Positions 34,643 to 44,497 of a stretch of 64,000 nucleotides of DNA are shown one piece after another (the first letter of the stretch is position 1; every line of letters starts with the position of its first letter). Both the position numbers and the translations under genes were made by a program. This DNA comes from Kaistia defluvii (GTDB lineage: Bacteria; Pseudomonadota; Alphaproteobacteria; Rhizobiales; Kaistiaceae). The stretch lies in the NCBI RefSeq assembly GCF_040548815.1, contig NZ_JBEPSM010000003.1, positions 558,001 through 622,000 on the forward strand, given 5' to 3'. The notes under the pieces are model-generated. The model saw nothing but the letters and a program-made list of their open reading frames with translations, was not told the DNA's origin and did not search any database.

Positions 34643-35452
34643 ATGACGAGGTTCATGGACAAGATCGTCCTGGTGACGGGGGGAGCCGGCGCGATCGGCC
34701 AGGCCGCCGTTCGACGCTTCCTGGAGGATGGCGCGCGCGGCGTGGCGATCCTCGATCAGGACGGCGCGCGCGCGTCGGCGCTGGCGGCGGAACTGGGCGA
34801 CCGGGCGTTTGCCGTTTCGGCGGACGTGACCGATCCGGCGGCCGTCGACGTGGCGCTTACTGCCGTCGTCGAGCATTTCGGCCGGATCGACATCCTGTTC
34901 AACAATGCCGGCATCTCCGGCACCCCCGCGCCGATCCCCGAGCTGGCGCTGGAAGAATGGGACCGCGTGCTGCGCATCAACCTGCGCGGCATTTTCATCG
35001 TGCAGCAGGCCGTGGTCCGCATCATGATCGCCCAGAAGCAGGGCGGCGCGATCGTCAACATGGGTTCGTCCATGGCCGGCTGGGACGTCCTGTCGGGCGG
35101 CTCGCCCTATACGGCCAGCAAGCATGCCGTGGTCGGCCTGACCAAGGTCGCGGCGCTCGATTGCGCGCCCTATGGCATCCGCGTCAACGCCGTCTGCCCG
35201 GGCGTCATCCAGACGACGCTGGGCGTGCCGGCTGCTGACCAGGCCGCCTTCGAGGCGAGCACCAAGCGCTTTTCCGACCGTATTCCGCTGCGCCGTATCG
35301 GCCAGCCGGAGGATGTCGCGGCGGTGGTGGCTTTCCTCGCCAGCGACGACGCGCGCCATGTCACCGGCTCGGAACTGCTGATCGACGGCGGCCAGACGCT
35401 GATGAGCTGGGCCAACGCGCCCGACGCGGACGCCTATCCGCGCTACATCTGA
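34643..35452 (+). CDS. SDR family oxidoreductase, last gene of the second sugar operon
   Basis: This 269-residue classical SDR has TGGAGAIG (about residues 11-18), NNAG, and YTASK as the catalytic Tyr-Lys pair. Asp-Gln-Asp after the second strand favours NAD. The ATG at 34643 is preceded by GGAGACC; an in-frame TTG at 34631 overlaps that SD and is less likely. It is the seventh gene of the operon and is followed by a strong bidirectional terminator. Substrate unknown, presumably a sugar or polyol intermediate. Confidence 0.95.
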   Translation: MTRFMDKIVLVTGGAGAIGQAAVRRFLEDGARGVAILDQDGARASALAAELGDRAFAVSADVTDPAAVDVALTAVVEHFGRIDILFNNAGISGTPAPIPELALEEWDRVLRINLRGIFIVQQAVVRIMIAQKQGGAIVNMGSSMAGWDVLSGGSPYTASKHAVVGLTKVAALDCAPYGIRVNAVCPGVIQTTLGVPAADQAAFEASTKRFSDRIPLRRIGQPEDVAAVVAFLASDDARHVTGSELLIDGGQTLMSWANAPDADAYPRYI

Positions 35453-35495
35453 GCGATCGCCGCGCGCGATGGGGCGCGTCCACCCAGGTATGAAA

Positions 35496-35526
35496 AAAGG
35501 GGCGGCGCCGATGGCGCCGCCCCTTT
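35496..35526. terminator. Bidirectional intrinsic terminator
   Basis: Arms AAAGGGGCGGCGCC (35496-35509) and GGCGCCGCCCCTTT (35513-35526) form a 14-bp stem with a 3-base loop. A-tracts on the left and a T-rich run on the right allow it to work for both the sugar operon and the convergent efflux operon. Confidence 0.88.
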
Positions 35527-35554
35527 CTGTTGGGCTGCTGAAAGCGCTGCCGGC

Positions 35555-38500
35555 TCAGGCAGATTCCGGGTGGGGCGTAGCCGTGGGAGCCACGGGCGGG
35601 GTCGCCTCGACCTTCTTGTCCTTGCCACCACCGATGAGTTTGTAGAACAGCGGGATGAAAAAGATGGCGATGAAGGTCGCCGCCAGCATGCCGCCGATGA
35701 CGCCGGTGCCGATCGAATGGCGGCTGGCGGAGCCGGCGCCCGTCGAGATCGCCAGCGGCAGCACGCCCAGGATGAAGGCGAGCGACGTCATGATGATCGG
35801 ACGGAAGCGCAGGCGCGCCGCCTCCAGCGCCGCGTCGAAGGCGCTCATGCCTTCCTCGCGCTTGATCACGGCGAATTCGACGATCAGGATCGCGTTCTTC
35901 GCCGCAAGGCCGATCAGCGTCACCAAGCCGATCTGGAAGTAGACGTCGTTGCTGAGTCCGCGCAGCCAGATGGCGAGCAAGGCGCCGAACAGGGCGAACG
36001 GCACCGCCAGGATGACCGCGAGCGGGAGCGACCATCGTTCGTACTGGGCGGCGAGGATCAGGAACACCATGATGATGCCGAAGATCAGCGCCTGCTGGCC
36101 TGAACCGCCGGTGGCGATTTCCTGATAGGCCGAGCCGGTCCACGCCACCGTATAGTTGAGCGGCAGCGCTTCCGCCGCGACTTCACGGATGGCGGCGAGC
36201 GCCTGGCCGGAGGAATAGCCCGGCGCCGGATTGCCCATCACCTTCGCTGCCGGGAAGTTGTTGAAGCGTTCCAGCAGGTCCGGTCCGATCGTCCGGTCGA
36301 CATGCACGAGCGCATCGAGCGGGATCATGCTGCCGCTGTCGGCGCGGACGAAGACTTGGCGCAGGTCTTCCGGCTTCTCGCGGAAGTTCGCCTCCGACTG
36401 CAGCTTGACCTGGAAATTGCGGCCATAGAGCGTGAAGTCGTTGACATAGAGGCTGCCGAAAGTCGCCTGCATGGTGGAGAAGATCGAGGTCAGCGGCACG
36501 CCAAGCGCCTTGGCCTTCTCGCGGTCGACGTTGATCTTGTACTGCGGCACGTTGGTCGCCAGCGTCGTGCGGACGCCGGCGAGTTCCGGCCGCTTGGCAG
36601 CCGCCTCGACCAGCGCCTGGGTCGTCGCCAGCAATTGCGGCGTGCCCGCGCCGGCACGGTCCTGGACGTAGAGCTCGAAGCCGCCCGTCGTGCTCAGGCC
36701 CTGGATCGGCGGCGGGTTGAACGCCAGCACCATGCCGTCCTGGATGCCGGCATTCATGCCCATGACCTGGCCGGGCATGGCGCGGGCGTCGAGATCCGGC
36801 GTCTTGCGTTCGGCCCAGTCCTTCAGCTTGACGAAGGCGGCGCCGGCGCTTGGCGACTGCGAGCCGGCGAGCAGGTCGAAGCCGGAAAAGGCCAGGACAC
36901 TGGCTACCGCAGGGTGCTTGGAGACGTTGTCGCTCACCGTCGACATCACGTCGCTGGTGCGCGACAGGGCGGCCGCCGGCGGCAGGATGCCGACCGTCAG
37001 GATGACGCCCTGGTCTTCTTCCGGCACCAGCGCGCCGGGGATCTTCATGGCGAGATAGCCCATCGCGCCGATCATGATGGCGAACAGCGCGATGCCGAGC
37101 AGGGCCCGCTTCAGGAAGAAGCGAACGCCCGAGGTGTAGCCGCGCGTCAGCCATTCGAAGAAGCGGTTGAACAGGCGGAAGGGCAGGATCGGCTCGTGAT
37201 GGCCGGGCTTCAGCAGCAGGGCGCAGAGCGCCGGCGTCAGCGTCAGCGCGACGATGCCCGACAGGGTGACGGAAACGGCGATGGTGATGGCGAACTGGCG
37301 ATACATCTCGCCCGCCAGGCCGCCCATGAAGGCTACCGGCACGAACACCGAGACCAGCACCAGCACGATGGCGATGACGGGGCCCGTCACTTCGCCCATC
37401 GCCTTGATGGTCGCCTCGCGCGGCGGCAGCTTCTCCGTCGTCATGATGCGCTCGACGTTTTCGAGCACGACGATGGCGTCATCGACGACGATGCCGATCG
37501 CCAGCACCAGGCCGAACAGGGTCAGCAGGTTGATCGAGAAGCCGAGCAGATACATGCCGGCGAAGGTGCCGAGGATCGATACCGGCACGGCGATCAGCGG
37601 GATCAGCGTCGCCCGCCAGTTCTGCAGGAAGACGAAGACGACGACCACGACGAGAACAAGCGCTTCGATGAAGGTCTTGATCACCTCGTCGATCGAGGCC
37701 TGCACGAACAGCGTCGTGTCATAGGGGATCTTGTAGCTGACCCCTTCCGGCATCCGGCCCTGGATTTCGTCCAGCTTGAGCTTGACCGCCTCGATGGTGT
37801 TGAGCGCGTTGGCGCCCGGCTGCAGATAGATGCCGATCGGAACGGTCGGCTGGCCGTTCAGGATGGCCTTGAAGCCATAGTCCTGCGCGCCGAGATCGAT
37901 GCGGGCGACATCGCGAAGCCGCAGCGTCGAGCCGTTCGAATCCGAGCGCAGGATGATATTGCCGAAGGCCTCGGCGTCGGGCAGGCGGCCGTCCGTGGTG
38001 ACGGCGTAGGAATAGGTCAGCTTGCCCTCGGTCGGCGGGTCGCCGACGCGGCCGGCGGCGTATTGCTGGTTCTGCTCGCGGATGGCGGTCGCGACTTCGT
38101 CCGTCGTCAGGCCGAACTGGGCCAGCTTGTCCGGTCGCAGCCAGACACGCATGGCGTAATTCTCGCGGCTGAACAGGTTCGCCTCGCCGACGCCCGGCGT
38201 GCGCTTCAACTCGTCGATGACGTTCAGCAGGGCATAATTGGCGAGAAAGACGGAGTCGTATTGCGGATTGTCCGAGGTCAGCGCCACGACGGCGAGGATC
38301 GAGCTCGACTGCTTGTTGACCGTGACACCCAGGCGCTGGACCTCCGAGGGTAGCGCTGAAAGCGCCCGCTGCACGCGGTTGTTGACGTTGATCGTCGCCT
38401 GGTCGGCATCCGTGCCGGTGGCGAAGGTCACGATCAGCCGCGTCGAGCCGGAACCCGAATTGATCGACTGCATGTAGAGCATGTCTTCGACGCCGTTGAT

Positions 38501-38704
38501 CTGCTCTTCGAGCGGCGCCGCGACCGTCTGGGTCAACACGTCGGCGCTGGCGCCGGGATAGGTTGCGGTGACGACCACCTGCGGCGGCGTCAGCTCGGGA
38601 TATTGGGCGATCGGCAGGGCGCGCATGGCGAGAATGCCCGCCAGCACGATGACGATCGAGATGACGGCGGCGAAGACCGGCCGTTCGACGAAAAAGCGGT
38701 TCAT
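35555..38704 (-). CDS. RND multidrug efflux permease (HAE-1 family, AcrB/MexB-like)
   Basis: This 1049-residue inner-membrane pump exports drugs and other hydrophobic compounds in exchange for protons. It has 12 membrane helices with two large periplasmic loops. The N-terminus [19 protein letters not shown] is diagnostic of the HAE-1 family, and [18 protein letters not shown] (about residues 400-417) carries the two proton-relay Asp residues of helix 4. The length is that of AcrB. It starts within the stop of the adaptor gene. No outer-membrane channel gene is adjacent, so a TolC-like protein elsewhere must complete the pump. Confidence 0.97.
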   Translation of the reverse strand: MNRFFVERPVFAAVISIVIVLAGILAMRALPIAQYPELTPPQVVVTATYPGASADVLTQTVAAPLEEQINGVEDMLYMQSINSGSGSTRLIVTFATGTDADQATINVNNRVQRALSALPSEVQRLGVTVNKQSSSILAVVALTSDNPQYDSVFLANYALLNVIDELKRTPGVGEANLFSRENYAMRVWLRPDKLAQFGLTTDEVATAIREQNQQYAAGRVGDPPTEGKLTYSYAVTTDGRLPDAEAFGNIILRSDSNGSTLRLRDVARIDLGAQDYGFKAILNGQPTVPIGIYLQPGANALNTIEAVKLKLDEIQGRMPEGVSYKIPYDTTLFVQASIDEVIKTFIEALVLVVVVVFVFLQNWRATLIPLIAVPVSILGTFAGMYLLGFSINLLTLFGLVLAIGIVVDDAIVVLENVERIMTTEKLPPREATIKAMGEVTGPVIAIVLVLVSVFVPVAFMGGLAGEMYRQFAITIAVSVTLSGIVALTLTPALCALLLKPGHHEPILPFRLFNRFFEWLTRGYTSGVRFFLKRALLGIALFAIMIGAMGYLAMKIPGALVPEEDQGVILTVGILPPAAALSRTSDVMSTVSDNVSKHPAVASVLAFSGFDLLAGSQSPSAGAAFVKLKDWAERKTPDLDARAMPGQVMGMNAGIQDGMVLAFNPPPIQGLSTTGGFELYVQDRAGAGTPQLLATTQALVEAAAKRPELAGVRTTLATNVPQYKINVDREKAKALGVPLTSIFSTMQATFGSLYVNDFTLYGRNFQVKLQSEANFREKPEDLRQVFVRADSGSMIPLDALVHVDRTIGPDLLERFNNFPAAKVMGNPAPGYSSGQALAAIREVAAEALPLNYTVAWTGSAYQEIATGGSGQQALIFGIIMVFLILAAQYERWSLPLAVILAVPFALFGALLAIWLRGLSNDVYFQIGLVTLIGLAAKNAILIVEFAVIKREEGMSAFDAALEAARLRFRPIIMTSLAFILGVLPLAISTGAGSASRHSIGTGVIGGMLAATFIAIFFIPLFYKLIGGGKDKKVEATPPVAPTATPHPESA

Positions 38705-39864
38705 CAGTTCGCCTGCGCAGTCTGGACGATCGTCTTGGCAGCGGCGACCGGTGCGCCGGGACGGACCTTGATGACGCCGGAGGTGACGACGTGGTCGCCC
38801 GATTTCAGCCCTTCGGTGACGATCCAGCCGCCCTCGACCGACTGGCCGAGGGTGACCGGCGCCATGGCGGCGACGTTCTTGTCATCGACGGTGTAGACGA
38901 ACTTGCCCTGCGGTCCCTGCAGAACGGCAATTTCCGGCACCACGATCGCCGAGGCAAGCGACATGCCCGAAATGGTGACGCGCACGAACTGGCCGGGGAT
39001 CAGGTAGAGGTCCGGATTGGGGAACACGGCGCGCGAGCGGATCGTGCCGGTTTGGACGTCGATGCTGGACGAGGTGAAGTCGATTTCGCCCGGCTTGTCG
39101 TAGACCCGGCCATCGCCGAAAGTGATCGTCGCCGTCAGCTTTGCATCGGCCGTATGCGCCTTCTGGGCATCGGTGATGCTGCGCAGTTCGGCGGCGTTCG
39201 CGTCGGTGAAGGAGAAGTTCACATAGACCGGATCGAGTTGGCTGATGGTGGTCAGCAGGCTGTCGGTAGTGCCGACGCCGATCAGGCTGCCTTCCGGGAC
39301 GACGTCGAGGCTGGTTACGCCGTCGATCGGCGCGCGCACGGTGGCATAGTCCAGATTGATCTGCGCCGTCTTCAACTGCGCCTTGGCGGCGGCAACGGCG
39401 GCCTCGGCGAGGTCGACGGCCGAGAGCGCGTCATCGCGCGTCTTTTGCGAGCCCACCTGGCGGGTGAACAGTTCCACGGCGCGGGCCTTGTCGCGCGTTG
39501 CCTGGGCAAGCTGCGCCTGTGCCGTCTGCAACTGCGCGTCCGCGCGGGCGACTTCCGCCTCATAGGTCTTGGGATCGACACGGAACAGCACGTCGCCGGC
39601 CTTCACCCTGGCGCCCTCGACATAGGCGCGCTCCATCAGGATGCCGCCGACCTGGGCACGGACCTGGACTTCGCGGAAAGCGGAGACGCGCCCGGCATAG
39701 CTGTAGCTCAGCGGCACCTCGCGAGCATTGACGGTGGTCAGCTCGACGCTGGGCGGCGGCGGAGCGGCCGGCGCCTGGGCCATGGCCGTAGCCGGCAGGG
39801 CGAGCAGACTGGCGCCCATGAGCAGCACGGCTATGGTTCGACGGGAGGGAGACGGCAAACGCAT
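38704..39864 (-). CDS. RND efflux periplasmic adaptor subunit
   Basis: This membrane-fusion protein of about 386 residues links the pump to the outer-membrane channel. The N-terminus [20 protein letters not shown] is a signal peptide ending near AMAQ (residue about 30). It then shows the barrel-sandwich/lipoyl pattern ([20 protein letters not shown]), a long coiled-coil hairpin rich in Ala and Gln (about residues 95-165), and the beta-barrel segment. I use the ATG at 39864 because a longer reading to 39927 would translate the operator. It overlaps the pump gene by one base pair and is divergent from the TetR gene. Confidence 0.95.
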   Translation of the reverse strand: MRLPSPSRRTIAVLLMGASLLALPATAMAQAPAAPPPPSVELTTVNAREVPLSYSYAGRVSAFREVQVRAQVGGILMERAYVEGARVKAGDVLFRVDPKTYEAEVARADAQLQTAQAQLAQATRDKARAVELFTRQVGSQKTRDDALSAVDLAEAAVAAAKAQLKTAQINLDYATVRAPIDGVTSLDVVPEGSLIGVGTTDSLLTTISQLDPVYVNFSFTDANAAELRSITDAQKAHTADAKLTATITFGDGRVYDKPGEIDFTSSSIDVQTGTIRSRAVFPNPDLYLIPGQFVRVTISGMSLASAIVVPEIAVLQGPQGKFVYTVDDKNVAAMAPVTLGQSVEGGWIVTEGLKSGDHVVTSGVIKVRPGAPVAAAKTIVQTAQAN

Positions 39865-39911
39865 GCTTTTGCACCGCAAAAAGAGATGGCTGGATCTATT
39901 GCAGCACAGCA

Positions 39912-39935
39912 TATATACAAACAACAATGTATGTA
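39912..39935. promoter_or_regulatory. AcrR/TtgR-like operator between the efflux operon and its TetR gene
   Basis: Left arm TATATACA (39912-39919) and right arm TGTATGTA (39928-39935) form an inverted repeat with one mismatch and an 8-base spacer. The right half resembles the well-known acrAB operator half site (AATGTATGTA). It lies in the 86-base divergent gap, where one repressor could control both directions. Confidence 0.75.
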
Positions 39936-39950
39936 AAGGGAGCCGTATGA

Positions 39951-40607
39951 ATGAGGCGCACGAAATCGGAGTCTGAGGAAACTCGGCAACGCATCATGAA
40001 TGCGGCCGAAACCGTCTTCGTCGAGATCGGCGTTTCCCGTGCGTCCATGGAGAAGATTGCCGCCGCGGCCGGCGTCACCCGGGGCGCGATCTACTGGCAT
40101 TTCGCCAACAAGCAGGAATTGCTGGGCGCCATCATCCAGCGCGTCCACGGCATCCATGACGCCGTCATTGCCCGGGCGTTCGAAGGCGGCGCGGAACCGC
40201 TTCGAAGCGTGCTCGACTGGGCTCTGGAGGTCATCGAACTGTTCGCGACGGACGATCACACTCGGAAGGTCTACAAGATCATCGTGACGCGCTGCGAATA
40301 TGTCGGAGAAATGCAGGAAGCCTTGGCCTGGCAGCAGGAGATGCGTGAAACCATGGATGCCAATTTCCGTCGCGCCTTCGAGGCCGCGGAAGCGGATGGG
40401 CATCTGGGGCCGGGGTGGACCGCCTGCGCCGCCTCGATGACGTTGCGCTGTTTCATGTCGGGCATGCTCGACAACTGGCTGCGCTACGAGTTCGACGCCA
40501 GCTTGGCCGTGACCCTGCGCGCCGCCCTGAATTGCCTGGTGGCGAGCTTTCGCTGTGACGTGGCGGCGGCCCAGCGCGAAGGCGTGCCGGGGCCGCAATC
40601 GGCCTGA
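39951..40607 (+). CDS. TetR family repressor of the efflux operon
   Basis: This 218-residue regulator resembles AcrR/TtgR. Its N-terminal helix-turn-helix is clear (TRQRIMNAAETVFVEIGV, then ASMEKIAAAAGVTRGAIYWHF, about residues 11-50), followed by a helical ligand-binding domain with the C-terminal extension typical of efflux repressors. It is divergent from the RND operon, and an AcrR-like operator lies between them, so it is the expected local repressor that releases DNA on binding pump substrates. GGGAG lies about 10 bases before the ATG. Confidence 0.96.
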   Translation: MRRTKSESEETRQRIMNAAETVFVEIGVSRASMEKIAAAAGVTRGAIYWHFANKQELLGAIIQRVHGIHDAVIARAFEGGAEPLRSVLDWALEVIELFATDDHTRKVYKIIVTRCEYVGEMQEALAWQQEMRETMDANFRRAFEAAEADGHLGPGWTACAASMTLRCFMSGMLDNWLRYEFDASLAVTLRAALNCLVASFRCDVAAAQREGVPGPQSA

Positions 40608-40610
40608 CGG

Positions 40611-40787
40611 TCAGCCCAGCGCGAGCCTGCCGATGGCCCACCAGAGCAGGATGCTGAGCGCGATGATGCCGGCATAGACGAGGGTGCGAAGGATGGCCCG
40701 GGGGGTGTCTCTCAATCGGAGAGGCGTTGTGGCGCGGCTTCCCGCCTTGGTGGCATCCCGGCGGCTGTCGGGCATCTTGCTGCTCAT
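40611..40787 (-). CDS. Small single-membrane-span protein, hypothetical
   Basis: This short frame encodes 58 residues: a basic, polar N-terminal half rich in Arg, Lys and Ser, and one hydrophobic span near the C-terminus (TLVYAGIIALSILLWWAIGR, about residues 35-54). I recognise no family. The ATG at 40787 is the best start; the reading continues upstream to 40901, but that part is less protein-like. No strong SD is visible. It lies between the convergent ends of the TetR gene and the EPS locus. The clean hydrophobic helix and positive-inside N-terminus make a real small membrane protein plausible, but chance is not excluded. Confidence 0.45.
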   Translation of the reverse strand: MSSKMPDSRRDATKAGSRATTPLRLRDTPRAILRTLVYAGIIALSILLWWAIGRLALG

Positions 40788-40910
40788 GGACGGCAAATTC
40801 CGGGTGGACAACAGGAAAGCGGCACAAGCTGTATTGGAAATGCCTATCGCGAGCAATTGGCGAATGCCTTCCGTAAGGCGAGGAATGTACTTCCTCCACA
40901 CGAAATCGGC

Positions 40911-42095
40911 CTAGTCTTCGTAGGTGGCGGCGGTCCTTCGTAAGGGGTGTCGGCCGAATAGGTCGGTGATCTCGGGATGTTCGGAGAAAGGGATCATGGA
41001 TCTGTAAAGAGCCTGGTGACGGGCCGAATGGACGGAACGGAGGAAGCGTTCCTTCACGCGCTTTCTTCCCTCCGCGGCAAGTCGGCTTCGATGCGCCTCG
41101 TCTCCCAGAATGTCGCGGATCGCCTGGGCATAGTCGGCTGCATCGAACCGGTCGATCAGCCGCCCGTTGACGCCATCGATCACCACCTCGTCCGTACCCG
41201 GAATGTTGGAGGCGATCACCGGCAAGCCGCAATGCAGTGCCTCGATCGGTGCGATCGGCAGCCCCTCCCAAAGCGAGGGAAGCACATAGAGCTTGGCCGA
41301 TAGAAACGTCCGCAGCACCTCGTCCCTAGGCAGGGCGCCGGAGAGGGTGATGCTGTCGCGCGCCGGGCTGGCGGCGATCCGGGCGCGCAGGGAAGGCTCC
41401 AGCGCGCCGCCGCAGATCATGCGCAGGCGGATGCCGGAACCGCGCAAGGCTTCCATGATCTCGACCATGAAGAACGGATTCTTTTGCCGGTGGGCGCGCC
41501 CGGCAAAGACCAGATCGAAGCGCTCCTCGAAAGGGACGAGGCCCTCGAACTCGGTGGGATCGATGCCGTTGGCGATCACCGAGTGCCGATCGTCGCCTGC
41601 GGGCAGGATCCGCTCGCGTTTCGCCTGGAACCGGTCGCCATTCGACACGAACACCACGGCATCGGCCCGCGCAAAGATCCGTCCTTCGGCGAGGCGACCC
41701 AGAGGACGCATCGGTAGCGGCCTCTTCGCGTGGTGAAAGCCGTGCACCGTGTAGGCCAGCGGAACCGTCTTCGACAGAGATGGCAGGCAGAACGGCAAGC
41801 CGGCGCGGGCTCCATGGGCATGGAGAAGGTCGGGGCGGAACGCTTTGATCCGCTGCGCCAGGCGACCTGGCAGGCGAAAGTCGAACCGCGAGGTGAAGAA
41901 GTCGAGCGGCAGGCAGGCGATCCCGGAGTTCTCGGCCTGCTCGGCGACGGGGGAATTGGGCGCGGTAACCAGGCCGACATCCCAGTTTCCGGTCGCCACG
42001 AGATCGCGGCAGAGTCCGAGGACCACGGTGGCGCCGCCGCCCGCGCTGCCATCCGGCAGGATGTGCAGAACGCGCTGACGCATCCGGCTAGCCAT
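40911..42095 (-). CDS. Glycosyltransferase family 4 protein
   Basis: This 394-residue GT-B glycosyltransferase likely adds a sugar to the EPS repeat unit on the cytoplasmic face. The N-terminal domain starts with VLHILPDGSAGGGA, the glycine-rich acceptor loop. The C-terminal donor domain carries the E-x7-E motif in EGLPIAPIEALHCGLPVIAS (about residues 300-320) and FAGRAHRQKNP. The ATG at 42095 has GGAG seven bases upstream and overlaps the flippase stop, so it is translationally coupled. It is the last gene of the leftward EPS operon. Sugar and linkage are unknown. Confidence 0.94.
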   Translation of the reverse strand: MASRMRQRVLHILPDGSAGGGATVVLGLCRDLVATGNWDVGLVTAPNSPVAEQAENSGIACLPLDFFTSRFDFRLPGRLAQRIKAFRPDLLHAHGARAGLPFCLPSLSKTVPLAYTVHGFHHAKRPLPMRPLGRLAEGRIFARADAVVFVSNGDRFQAKRERILPAGDDRHSVIANGIDPTEFEGLVPFEERFDLVFAGRAHRQKNPFFMVEIMEALRGSGIRLRMICGGALEPSLRARIAASPARDSITLSGALPRDEVLRTFLSAKLYVLPSLWEGLPIAPIEALHCGLPVIASNIPGTDEVVIDGVNGRLIDRFDAADYAQAIRDILGDEAHRSRLAAEGRKRVKERFLRSVHSARHQALYRSMIPFSEHPEITDLFGRHPLRRTAATYED

Positions 42096-43374
42096 CCGCG
42101 CGCTCCGCGGGGCCGATCCTGTGGCGGGCGGCGAGGACGGCCGCGCGCGCGGCCAGCAGCAAGGTCGCATTCAGCACCATCGCCAGCCCCACCCCGACGA
42201 GCCCAAGCCGGGGCAGCAGCACGACGCTGAGCAGAACGGCGGTGACCGCGCCGAGGATGTTGATGCCGGCCAGGGAGCGGTCGAGTCCTCGACTGTAGAG
42301 GCCATAGTTGAGCCCGTCGCCCACTAGCCGGATGACGGAGGAAACCAGCATCAGCGCCAGCAGCGGACCCGAAATCGGCAATGCTTCAGCCGAGACCAGG
42401 GGCAGGCCAAAGACGGCGACGGCAAAGACCAGCAGGGCAAGCGGCGCACCGATCGCCAGAACCCGCAGGACCAGCGCGCTGAGTTCGATCCGCCATGGCC
42501 CGTCGCCTTGACGGTAGGCGCTTACCAGCGCCGGGAGGGAAACCTGCACCGTTGCCGCCGTCACGAGGACATGCACGGCATTGGCGATCGCCCAATGCAG
42601 CACGAAGATCCCGGTCGCGCGGAGGTCGAGCATCGAATGGACGATGTAGCGGTCGAGATAGGTCATGCCGACGATGCCGAGATCGTTCAGATAGATCAGC
42701 TTGCTGCCCCGCATCCGCGCCGCGATCCAGTCCCGGTCGATGCGGGCGCGCGCAATCGCGGCGAGCGGCCAGGCGGCGAGGATCGGCAGAAGGGCCCCGA
42801 AATTGGCGATCAGCGCCAGCGTCCAACACAGAAGCACGAAGTCGAGCGTCCGCAGCGTCGGAAAGGCGAGGCCGAGCCCGGCGGCGGGAAAGACCCAGAG
42901 CCCGGACCGGACGAACAGCAGGAAATTGGCGGCGACCGGCTTGCCGACGCTGATCAGGGCAAAATGCAGATCAAAGGCGAGCGATTCCAGAAACAGGATG
43001 GCGGCAATCCAGGGCAGCGCGCGTGGCGCCTCGATCGTCTCCGTCACTATCAAAGCCGCCAACACGGCGCCCACGGCGGCGAGGCTCGCGATCGTGAGCA
43101 GCAGCCGGTCGCGCACCAGCCGGCCGGCCTCCAACGGCGGTCTGCCAACAAGTTCGCGGCCGAGATAGTAGGTGACGCCCCATCCCAGCACGACCGGGGC
43201 CAGGCTGGCGGCGCCCTGGATCAGGCCGAATTGGCCGACCGCATCCATGTCGAGAAAGCGGGCGAGATAGACGACCAATCCGAGCCGCATCGCCAGACCG
43301 AGGGCCCGCACCGAGAGATTGGCGGCGGGGATGGCGAGCGCCTGTCGGCGCAGGACGAAACTAGCCGCCGGCAT
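42088..43374 (-). CDS. Polysaccharide flippase / oligosaccharide translocase-like membrane protein
   Basis: This 428-residue protein is mostly hydrophobic with about 12-14 membrane helices, the profile of the MOP/MVF superfamily (Wzx-type flippases). Helix 1 (residues 15-38, ANLSVRALGLAMRLGLVVYL) is followed by the family-typical GQFGLIQGAASL loop. The flippase moves lipid-linked repeat units to the periplasm. I set the start at the ATG at 43374, just before the first helix; longer readings consist of the Arg/Pro-rich shadow of the neighbouring glycosyltransferase. It overlaps both flanking genes by a few bases. A second flippase-like gene is at 47449. Confidence 0.9.
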   Translation of the reverse strand: MPAASFVLRRQALAIPAANLSVRALGLAMRLGLVVYLARFLDMDAVGQFGLIQGAASLAPVVLGWGVTYYLGRELVGRPPLEAGRLVRDRLLLTIASLAAVGAVLAALIVTETIEAPRALPWIAAILFLESLAFDLHFALISVGKPVAANFLLFVRSGLWVFPAAGLGLAFPTLRTLDFVLLCWTLALIANFGALLPILAAWPLAAIARARIDRDWIAARMRGSKLIYLNDLGIVGMTYLDRYIVHSMLDLRATGIFVLHWAIANAVHVLVTAATVQVSLPALVSAYRQGDGPWRIELSALVLRVLAIGAPLALLVFAVAVFGLPLVSAEALPISGPLLALMLVSSVIRLVGDGLNYGLYSRGLDRSLAGINILGAVTAVLLSVVLLPRLGLVGVGLAMVLNATLLLAARAAVLAARHRIGPAERADG

Positions 43375-44497
43375 GGCTGGATGCGATCTGTGGGGCTGCG
43401 CCCGCTGGCATAGCCTCCCAGCCGACCTGGCTTTCGAGCCGCTCGGCAATCGTGTTCCAGTCGAGCCCCAGGGCAAGGCGGCGCCCGGCGTCGGAAAGTT
43501 CCTGCCATTGACCCAGCACCCGGCGGGCCGCATAGGCTAAGGCAGCCGGTTCTGGCGCGGCGACGAGACCGCATCCGGCCGCCAACACCACGTCCTGAGT
43601 CCCGTTGCCCACAAAGCCGGCGGTGACGACCGGCAATCCGCTGGCCATCGCCTCGGCGACGACGCGTGGAAAGCCCTCGCGGCGGCTGACGAGGGCGAAC
43701 AACTCATATTGCGCCAGCAGCCGGGCCTTTTCGGCATCGCTCACCGGACCGGGAAGGGTGATGGCATCTGCCACAGGCGACGCGGCGACAACGCGGCGCA
43801 ATTCCGGCAGGGCCGGTCCGTCGCCGGCAATGGTCAGCCGGCCCGGATAGCCATCCTGCTTCAGTCGTTCGAAGGTTGCGACGAGCAAGGGCAGGTTCTT
43901 GTGCTCGACGATGCGGCCGAGCGACAGGATACCGCTCCGGGTAGATCTTGGCTCGGAGTGATAGTCGTCGAGACAGAGGCCGCTCGGCAGGACGAAGAAG
44001 GGCCGGCCGGAGGCCATTCCGATCGCGCCTGCCACCGCGTCGCTGATCGCCGCATTGTGCCGGACGAGGCATGGCAGCCATTTCTGCAGCATCACATAGA
44101 ACCGGCCGTCGCGAACCTCGCACCAATGCAGGACGGCGTGGCGGCGATGCTCAGACGGTAGGGTCACCGCGTGCAGGAGCGGCCATTGGTTGAGAAGGAC
44201 CAGGTCGTATGCGTGCCCCGCCAAGCAGCGCCGCGTCCAGAAGGCGTAGCGAAAGATCGTCGGCCAGGCGCGCTTCATCCAGGCTCTTGGTGGCGTCCTG
44301 TAATCGGGGTCGGTGGGAAAGCGATGCACGGTGACCCCGTCGACGATCTCCAGCGGCGGCAGGCCTTCGGCATGGGCGACGCAGAAGACATCGACGCTAT
44401 GGCCCCGGCGGGCCAGCGTTCGGCCGAGGCCCTCGAAGAAGAGTTCCTGCCCGCCGATGCTGGGCGGATAGAGTTCGGTGAGCAGCGCGATCCGCAT
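43361..44497 (-). CDS. Glycosyltransferase family 4 protein
   Basis: This 378-residue GT-B enzyme begins with MRIALLTELYPPSIGGQEL, the acceptor loop pattern of GT4 proteins. The donor domain has SLGRIVEHKNLPLLVATF (about residues 192-209) and the E-x7-E motif in EGFPRVVAEAMASGLPVV (about residues 289-306). It starts inside the stop of the epimerase gene (ATGA) and overlaps the flippase start by 14 bases. It would act in EPS repeat-unit assembly; donor sugar unknown. Confidence 0.95.
   Translation of the reverse strand: MRIALLTELYPPSIGGQELFFEGLGRTLARRGHSVDVFCVAHAEGLPPLEIVDGVTVHRFPTDPDYRTPPRAWMKRAWPTIFRYAFWTRRCLAGHAYDLVLLNQWPLLHAVTLPSEHRRHAVLHWCEVRDGRFYVMLQKWLPCLVRHNAAISDAVAGAIGMASGRPFFVLPSGLCLDDYHSEPRSTRSGILSLGRIVEHKNLPLLVATFERLKQDGYPGRLTIAGDGPALPELRRVVAASPVADAITLPGPVSDAEKARLLAQYELFALVSRREGFPRVVAEAMASGLPVVTAGFVGNGTQDVVLAAGCGLVAAPEPAALAYAARRVLGQWQELSDAGRRLALGLDWNTIAERLESQVGWEAMPAGAAPQIASSHAGG

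Noticed and set aside
36302..38353. A long plus-strand open frame opposite the RND pump gene
   Set aside because: Low-complexity composition (Asp/Arg/Gln/His) and no motif; the minus-strand AcrB-like protein is unmistakable.
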